A stretch of 64,000 nt of DNA from contig CAKRJP010000002.1 of assembly GCA_934351835.1 (NCBI GenBank), positions 1 through 64,000 of the forward strand, written 5' to 3'. The translations under genes and the position numbers were made by a program. A model generated the notes under the pieces. It searched no databases. It worked only from the letters and a program-made list of their open reading frames with translations, and was not told where the DNA came from. This document shows, in pieces, positions 59,190-64,000 of this stretch (positions are counted from its first letter, which is position 1; every line of letters begins with the position of its first letter). The DNA is from an uncultured Lachnospiraceae bacterium. GTDB lineage: Bacteria; Bacillota; Clostridia; Lachnospirales; Lachnospiraceae.

Positions 59190-59687
59190 TTATTTGATTA
59201 TTGTGACATTTTTCACGCCACGAGATAATCCGGTAATACCGGTTCTTGCAAGCTCCAGTATCTCATAACCATCTAACAGATTTAAAAATGCTTCCAGCTT
59301 TGACTGGTTACCTGTAAGTTCGACCATCAATGATTCACTCGCTGCATCAACAATCTTCGCACGGAAGATATCAGCAATAGAAATAATCTCTGCTCGCTGT
59401 ACTGCATTCGCTCTGATCTTCACCATAATAAGTTCACGATATACAGAATCATCTGGGTCTAATACCTTGATCTCAATTACATCTTCCAGCTTTCTGACCT
59501 GCTTCTCTATCTGAGAAAGAATCAGTTCATCGCCGCTTGCCACGATTGTAATACGTGTAAATCTTGGATCCGCAGTAACCCCGGCTGTGATACTGTCAAT
59601 GCTGTATCCTCTTCTGCTGAAAAGTCCTGATATGCGACTTAATACACCTGGGTTATTGTCTACTAATAACGAATAAACTCTATGCAT
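59190..59687 (-). CDS. ilvN: Acetolactate synthase regulatory (small) subunit
   Basis: The ACT-domain regulatory subunit that confers valine feedback on acetolactate synthase. The 165 residues match the IlvH/IlvN family (about 160-170). The N-terminal ACT domain (1-75) begins MHRVYSLLVDNNPGVLSRISG and contains FSRRGYSIDSITAG near 23-36. The C-terminal domain (about 80-160) contains ELTGNQSKLEAFLNLLDGYEILELARTG (in parts). The catalytic large subunit IlvB, normally adjacent, is missing from the window. GAGG precedes ATG 59687. A TTGACA promoter lies upstream. Confidence 0.95.
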   Translation of the reverse strand: MHRVYSLLVDNNPGVLSRISGLFSRRGYSIDSITAGVTADPRFTRITIVASGDELILSQIEKQVRKLEDVIEIKVLDPDDSVYRELIMVKIRANAVQRAEIISIADIFRAKIVDAASESLMVELTGNQSKLEAFLNLLDGYEILELARTGITGLSRGVKNVTIIK

Positions 59688-59713
59688 ATAGCACCTCTTT
59701 TCTTTCTATTTTC

Positions 59714-59737
59714 AAAAACAGAGTGCGTTCTGTTTTT
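59714..59737 (-). promoter_or_regulatory. Hairpin at the 5' end of the ilvN-ilvC transcript
   Basis: AAAAACAGA (59714-59722) and TCTGTTTTT (59729-59737) form a 9-bp inverted repeat with a 6-base loop. With the predicted start near 59733 only about 5 bp would be in the RNA, so its function is doubtful. Confidence 0.3.
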
Positions 59738-59739
59738 TT

Positions 59740-59768
59740 ATAATAGCAATATACCTGACTTTTGTCAA
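59740..59768 (-). promoter_or_regulatory. Sigma-A promoter of ilvN-ilvC
   Basis: TTGACA (59763-59768), a 17-base spacer and TATTAT (59740-59745) with an extended TGC, on minus. Confidence 0.6.
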
Positions 59769-59786
59769 GTATATCTCTTCAACTTT

Positions 59787-60452
59787 TTACTTTTCATTAT
59801 TTTCTATGATGCCTATAAGTTCTTCTGGTTTCTCTACCATATATCTTGCGCCTGCTGTTTTTAACTCTTCCCTGCTTCCAAAGCCATAGAGAACGCCTGC
59901 ACAATCAATACCAAGACTCTCCGCTCCCAACACATCATGCTCTCTGTCTCCAATCATAAGAACCTCTTTTATATTCTCAATTCGGCATGCCTTTAGCGCA
60001 TATTCAATTACCTGAGCCTTCGTTCCGCGTCCCCCATCAAGTTCCATACCTGCAACATAATCAAAATACCCCGTCAGACCGAAATGTTCTATGATTTGTT
60101 TTGCATACACCTCCGGTTTTGAGGTAGATACGATCAATTTTCTTCCGTAGTCTTTTAACTTTTTAAGAGTCTTTTCCAGGCCTTCGTATACCGCGCACTC
60201 AAAGATTCCTTTTTTTTCATAATATTCTCTGTAATATTCTACACCTTTCCAACTCTCTTCCTCGGAAAATCCGTAGAATTTCTGAAAGGACTCGGTTAAC
60301 GGAGGACCAATAAATGCTAACAGTTTCTCTCGGTCCGTTTCTTCTATTCCTAATTTATTTAGTGCATATATTACAGAATTTACAATTCCCGGAGCAGAAT
60401 CCGTAATGGTTCCATCCAGATCAAATAGACAGACTTTATAGATTTTTTTCAT
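59787..60452 (-). CDS. HAD-family hydrolase, phosphoglycolate phosphatase-like
   Basis: A 221-residue HAD subfamily IA phosphatase. Motif I FDLDGTITDSAPG is at residues 10-22, motif II VSTSKPE near 108-114, the lysine of motif III lies in the following segment, and motif IV MIGDREHDVLGA near 165-176. A helical cap covers about 20-90. The closest characterised relatives are phosphoglycolate or pyrophosphate phosphatases (Gph/PpaX type); the substrate cannot be told from sequence. It stands between gpmI and ilvN with short gaps. Confidence 0.85.
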   Translation of the reverse strand: MKKIYKVCLFDLDGTITDSAPGIVNSVIYALNKLGIEETDREKLLAFIGPPLTESFQKFYGFSEEESWKGVEYYREYYEKKGIFECAVYEGLEKTLKKLKDYGRKLIVSTSKPEVYAKQIIEHFGLTGYFDYVAGMELDGGRGTKAQVIEYALKACRIENIKEVLMIGDREHDVLGAESLGIDCAGVLYGFGSREELKTAGARYMVEKPEELIGIIENNEK

Positions 60453-60474
60453 TTTCTTCCCCTACTAAATCATT

Positions 60475-60507
60475 ATATAAAAACTGCCGAAGCTTTACGA
60501 CTCCGGC
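60475..60507 (-). terminator. Intrinsic terminator of the pgk-tpiA-gpmI operon
   Basis: GCCGGAG and CTTCGGC (minus; plus arms 60501-60507 and 60486-60492; one wobble) are followed by AGTTTTTATA. It lies 23 bases past the gpmI stop and before the HAD gene start. Confidence 0.75.
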
Positions 60508-60529
60508 AATTTTTACAAGATATTAATTT

Positions 60530-62068
60530 CTATTTTTCAAGCAATGATGTGCCTGTCATCTCTTCTGGCTTTTCGAGTCCCATTAACTCAATCAATGTCG
60601 GTGCAATATCTGCAAGCACGCCATCTTCTCTGAGTTTATATGCCGGATCAGCATTCACCAGTATAAACGGTACCGGATTAGTTGTATGTGCAGTAAATGG
60701 ATTGCCTGTCTGGTAATCAACCAACTGCTCAGCATTTCCGTGGTCTGCACAGATAAACATCTGTCCGTCTACTTCTTTAATTGCTGCAACGGCTTTTCCA
60801 ACACACTCATCAACTGCCTCTACCGCTTTAATTGCAGCATTCTCAACACCTGTATGACCTACCATATCCGGGTTTGCAAAGTTGATGATAATCACATCAT
60901 ATTTATCAGACTTAATTGCCTCGCACAATTTATCACATACAGTGTATGCGCTCATCTCCGGCTGCAGGTCATAAGTTGCAACCTTCGGTGATTTTACAAG
61001 GATTCGATCTTCCCCTTCATTTGGCTCTTCTACACCGCCATTAAAGAAAAATGTAACATGTGCATATTTCTCTGTCTCGGCAATTCTTGCCTGTTTGAGA
61101 TGGTTGGCTGCCAGAAATTCTCCAAATGTATTATGAATCTCTGTCTTTGGAAATGCGATCGACTTATTCGGAATTGTAACATCGTACTCTGTAAAGCATA
61201 CATAAGTTGTCTTTACCCTCTCTCCTCTGTCGAATCCGTCAAAATCCTCTACACAGAATGTTCTTGTAATTTCTCTGGCTCTGTCCGGACGGAAGTTAAA
61301 GAAAATAATGGAATCATTGTCTTTAATTGTTGCTACCGGTGCACCATTCTCCATAACAACTGCCGGAAGTACAAACTCGTCCGTCTTGTCATTGTTGTAA
61401 GAGTCCTGGATTGCTCCTGTTGCACTGTCTGCCACAACACCTTCGCCTTTTACCATTGCCTTATACGCAAGTTCTACACGATCCCAGCGGTTATCACGGT
61501 CCATTGCATAGTAACGTCCCATAACGGTTGCTACTTTACCTACACCGATTTCTGCCATCTTAGCTTCCAGCGCTTCTACATAGCCTTTTCCAGAAGCCGG
61601 AGGTGTATCACGTCCGTCCAGGAAACAATGTACATAAACGTTTTCGATTCCCTGTTTCTTTGCCATCTCCAAAAGTCCATATAGATGTGTAATGTGACTG
61701 TGCACACCACCATCTGATAATAAACCATATAAATGAAGTGCAGAGCCGTTTGCTTTTACATTTTCGCACGCCTTTAAAAGCTCTGGATTTTCAAAGAAAT
61801 CTCCATCCTCGATCATCTTTGTGATCTTGGTAAGATCCTGATATACAATTCTTCCTGCACCCATATTCAGATGACCAACCTCAGAGTTACCCATCTGTCC
61901 ATCCGGAAGTCCTACACTGAGTCCGCTGGCATAGCCTTTTACAAACGGATATTCTTTCATCAGTCCGTCCATTACCGGTGTCTTGGCCTCAGCGACAGCA
62001 TTTCCTTCTGTCTTATCATTTAATCCATAGCCATCAAGAATCATTAATACTGTTGGCTTTTTACTCAT
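60530..62068 (-). CDS. gpmI: Phosphoglycerate mutase, cofactor-independent
   Basis: Interconverts 3- and 2-phosphoglycerate using two Mn ions and a serine phospho-intermediate. The 512 residues match iPGM. The catalytic serine lies in GQMGNSEVGHLNMGAGR (near residues 57-73), with MILDGYG metal ligand Asp near 10, HCFLDGRDTPP near 123-133 and the C-terminal metal sites DMVGHTG near 403 and ADHGNAE near 441. GGAGA precedes ATG 62068 at 6 bases. It follows tpiA by 32 bases, as in clostridial glycolytic operons. Confidence 0.97.
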   Translation of the reverse strand: MSKKPTVLMILDGYGLNDKTEGNAVAEAKTPVMDGLMKEYPFVKGYASGLSVGLPDGQMGNSEVGHLNMGAGRIVYQDLTKITKMIEDGDFFENPELLKACENVKANGSALHLYGLLSDGGVHSHITHLYGLLEMAKKQGIENVYVHCFLDGRDTPPASGKGYVEALEAKMAEIGVGKVATVMGRYYAMDRDNRWDRVELAYKAMVKGEGVVADSATGAIQDSYNNDKTDEFVLPAVVMENGAPVATIKDNDSIIFFNFRPDRAREITRTFCVEDFDGFDRGERVKTTYVCFTEYDVTIPNKSIAFPKTEIHNTFGEFLAANHLKQARIAETEKYAHVTFFFNGGVEEPNEGEDRILVKSPKVATYDLQPEMSAYTVCDKLCEAIKSDKYDVIIINFANPDMVGHTGVENAAIKAVEAVDECVGKAVAAIKEVDGQMFICADHGNAEQLVDYQTGNPFTAHTTNPVPFILVNADPAYKLREDGVLADIAPTLIELMGLEKPEEMTGTSLLEK

Positions 62069-62100
62069 CTTGCATTCTCCTTCGCTATCTATTTCAGATC

Positions 62101-62853
62101 TTATTTATTATAGTTTACGATCTGACCGAAATCTGCTTTAAGAGAAGCGCCGCCTACGAGACCTCCGTCGATGTCTGCCTGAGCAAATAATTCTGCTGCA
62201 TTAGCACCTTTTACAGATCCGCCGTACTGGATACGGATTGCTTCTGCTGTAGCTTCATCATAGATCTCAGCGATGCAAGCACGGATACCTGCACAAACTT
62301 CTTCAGCTTGCTCTGTAGTAGCTGTCTTACCTGTTCCGATTGCCCAGATTGGCTCGTAAGCGATAACCGCTGTCTTAGCCTGATCAGCTGTAACGTTTAA
62401 GAATCCAACTTTTACCTGCTGACGGATAAAGTCCATAGTTACACCCTGCTCTCTCTGCTCCAAAGTCTCTCCGCAGCACATAATAGGTGTAAGACCATGC
62501 TCAAATGCTTTTAATACTTTTTTATTTACAGTCTCGTTTGTCTCAGCAAAGTACTCTCTTCTCTCAGAATGTCCAAGAACTACATACTTAACGCCTGCAT
62601 CTGTAAGCATAGCCGGTGAAATCTCACCTGTGTATGCACCGCTCTCTTCAAAATACATATTCTCAGCACCAACCTGGATGTTAGTTCCTTTTACAGCCTC
62701 AACAACCGGGATAATATCGATTGCCGGTACGCAGAATACAACATCTACGTCATCATTAGCTACTAATGGTTTTAACTCTTCAACTAAAGCAACTGCCTCG
62801 CTAGGAGTTTTGTTCATTTTCCAGTTACCTGCTACAATTTTTCTTCTTGCCAT
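62101..62853 (-). CDS. tpiA: Triosephosphate isomerase
   Basis: Interconverts dihydroxyacetone phosphate and glyceraldehyde 3-phosphate. The 250 residues are the family length. GNWKMNKT lies at residues 9-16, the catalytic His in LGHSERRE near 95-102, and the catalytic Glu in AYEPIWAIGTGKTAT near 165-179. The phosphate-binding YGGSVK is near 210. ATG 62853 was chosen with AAGGAG 9 bases upstream; the frame to 62895 would include non-conserved residues. It lies in a glycolytic operon but is separated from pgk by 187 bases of palindrome-rich DNA. Confidence 0.97.
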   Translation of the reverse strand: MARRKIVAGNWKMNKTPSEAVALVEELKPLVANDDVDVVFCVPAIDIIPVVEAVKGTNIQVGAENMYFEESGAYTGEISPAMLTDAGVKYVVLGHSERREYFAETNETVNKKVLKAFEHGLTPIMCCGETLEQREQGVTMDFIRQQVKVGFLNVTADQAKTAVIAYEPIWAIGTGKTATTEQAEEVCAGIRACIAEIYDEATAEAIRIQYGGSVKGANAAELFAQADIDGGLVGGASLKADFGQIVNYNK

Positions 62854-62881
62854 TTTTATAATCTCCTTTATAAATAATACG

Positions 62882-63047
62882 GGTATATTCGACAAACGGT
62901 GAATATACCATTTTCAGATATATAACGGGTATGTTCACCTTACTAAGCTCGTCCGTCGCATATGCTTGGACTCACCAAGTGCGGTGAACTAAGTAATCAC
63001 TAGGACTCAATCTTCGCTGACGCTCGTTTTCGTCAAGTGATTACTTA
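62882..63047. repeat. Palindrome-rich intergenic element between pgk and tpiA
   Basis: Three perfect inverted repeats lie in this 166-base stretch: GGTATATTC/GAATATACC (62882-62890, 62901-62909), GTTCACC/GGTGAAC (62933-62939, 62983-62989; inside it CTTGG/CCAAG at 62965-62979) and TAAGTAATCACT/AGTGATTACTTA (62990-63001, 63036-63047). The last right arm overlaps the pgk stop codon. The motif GGGTATRTTC occurs twice. No T-run follows any stem and no open frame fits. Confidence 0.55.
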
Positions 63048-64000
63048 TCGTTAGCTGCTGCAACACCAGGTAACTCTTTACCTTCTAAGAACTCCAGTGA
63101 TGCTCCACCACCTGTTGAGATATGCGTCATCTTATCGCCATATCCTAACTGATTGACTGCTGCTGCAGAATCTCCACCACCGATAATCGTTACAGCATCA
63201 ATGTCTGCTAATACTTTTGCAATTGCCTCTGTTCCTGTTGCAAAATTTGGCATCTCGAAGCATCCCATCGGTCCGTTCCATACAACTGTCTTAGCTTCTT
63301 TTACTGCATCACTGAAAATCTTGATTGTCTCTGGTCCGATATCGAGTCCTTCCCATCCTTCTGGGATTTCACCTGCTTTTACGACCTTTGTGTTTGCATC
63401 GTTAGAGAAATCATCCGCAATCACTGTATCTACAGGAAGTAATAATTTTACTCCTTTTTCTTTTGCTTTCTCGACCATGTCAAGTGCATACTGGCAGTAG
63501 TCTTCCTCAAGAAGTGAATTTCCTACGTTACCGCCCTGCGCTTTACTAAATGTATAAGACATTCCACCACCGATGATCAGTGTATCTACTTTGTCAAGTA
63601 AGTTCTCGATTACAGAAATCTTGCTTGATACTTTTGCTCCACCTAAGATTGCTGCAAATGGTCTCTCCGGATTGTTTACAGCGTTTCCAAGGAAGTCGAT
63701 CTCTTTCTGCATTAAGTATCCGACAACCGCTGTGTCTACGAATTTTGTAACACCAACGTTTGAGCAGTGTGCACGGTGAGCTGTTCCGAATGCATCATTT
63801 ACAAATACATCACACAGAGAAGCAAGCTCTTTGCTGAATTCTTCGCCGTTCTTTGTCTCTTCTGCTCTGTAACGAGTGTTCTCAAGAAGGATAATTTCTC
63901 CATCTTTCATAGCTTCCACTGCAGCTTTTGCGTTTGGTCCGACTACTTCCGGATCTGCTGCAAATTTTACTTCCTGTCCGAGCAGCTCAGATAAACGTAC
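63041..64000 (-). CDS. pgk: Phosphoglycerate kinase, C-terminal part (cut by window edge)
   Basis: Makes ATP from 1,3-bisphosphoglycerate. The reading frame is open to the right edge (319 codons visible of about 398), and the start lies outside; a GTG at 63919 is not the true start because the frame upstream continues with LSELLGQEVKFAADPEVVG, which is PGK sequence. Visible motifs are ENTRYRAEETKNG (near visible residue 40), VNDAFGTAHRAH, AILGGAKVSSKI, GGGMSYTFSKAQG, WNGPMGCFE and the C-terminal HISTGGGASLEFLEGKELPGV. It precedes tpiA and gpmI in the same direction. Confidence 0.96.
   Translation of the reverse strand, partial: VRLSELLGQEVKFAADPEVVGPNAKAAVEAMKDGEIILLENTRYRAEETKNGEEFSKELASLCDVFVNDAFGTAHRAHCSNVGVTKFVDTAVVGYLMQKEIDFLGNAVNNPERPFAAILGGAKVSSKISVIENLLDKVDTLIIGGGMSYTFSKAQGGNVGNSLLEEDYCQYALDMVEKAKEKGVKLLLPVDTVIADDFSNDANTKVVKAGEIPEGWEGLDIGPETIKIFSDAVKEAKTVVWNGPMGCFEMPNFATGTEAIAKVLADIDAVTIIGGGDSAAAVNQLGYGDKMTHISTGGGASLEFLEGKELPGVAAANDK

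Noticed and set aside
61058..61684. A 208-codon open frame on plus inside gpmI.
   Set aside because: Antisense to conserved gpmI sequence, Cys-rich composition, no promoter or family pattern.
1..64000. Search for tRNA, rRNA, phage, transposase, CRISPR-Cas, toxin-antitoxin or defence genes.
   Set aside because: None were recognised; all long frames on the coding strand are housekeeping, metabolic or sporulation genes, so no exotic system is claimed.

Overview
The window reads as ordinary core chromosome of a spore-forming, low-GC, anaerobic Firmicute, most probably a gut Lachnospiraceae (Dorea/Mediterraneibacter-like is a guess; the family is better supported). The evidence is the full spoIIIA operon, spo0A, spoIVB, spoIIP and gpr, a monomeric [FeFe] hydrogenase, ammonia-dependent asparagine synthetase, a MetH whose reactivation domain is a separate gene, and the clostridial gene order nusB-xseA-xseB-ispA-dxs-tlyA-nadK-argR-recN-spoIVB-spo0A. 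Almost every gene lies on the minus strand; only the ylbJ-like gene, maf and rpsT are on plus. No rRNA, tRNA, CRISPR array, prophage, insertion sequence or toxin-antitoxin pair is visible, and no gap without a gene exceeds 300 bases (the longest is about 256 bases, upstream of pnp).

Layout from left to right. 1-8 kb: the N-terminus of a probable M23 peptidase (cut by the edge), pepD, a ylbJ-like membrane protein, a coiled-coil protein, coaD, rsmD, a COG3044 ABC-class ATPase, a pentapeptide-repeat protein and maf. 8-20 kb: an argD-type aminotransferase, rpsU (58 codons), alaS, hydrogenase, asnA, split metH and glgA. 20-31 kb: spo0A, spoIVB, then one long operon read right to left (Asp23 protein, nusB, xseA, xseB, ispA, dxs, tlyA, nadK, argR, recN), which joins isoprenoid synthesis, DNA repair and arginine control. 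31-38 kb: prfC and spoIIIAA-AH, the channel that links mother cell and forespore. 38-49 kb: pnp, rpsO and the rimP-nusA-ylxR-ylxQ-infB-rbfA-nrnA-truB-ribF operon for translation and RNA turnover. 49-57 kb: nudC, a type IIA topoisomerase pair, spoIIP, gpr and rpsT. 57-64 kb: a phosphoribosyltransferase, ilvC, ilvN, a HAD phosphatase and the glycolytic run pgk-tpiA-gpmI (pgk is cut by the right edge).

I found no novel multi-gene system. What stands out is in the non-coding DNA. Many sigma-A promoters can be read directly (TTGACA-like, 16-17 bases, TATAAT-like), and several transcripts appear to begin with a hairpin within about 25 bases of the predicted start (pnp, hydrogenase, rimP, rpsT, rpsO, argD, alaS, ilvN). 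The alaS promoter is a perfect consensus built into the terminator of the hydrogenase gene. Nested palindromes fill the pgk-tpiA gap, and infB carries a 180-base in-frame internal duplication in an Arg/Asn/Asp repeat domain. All promoter, operator and leader calls come from reading the sequence and are untested.
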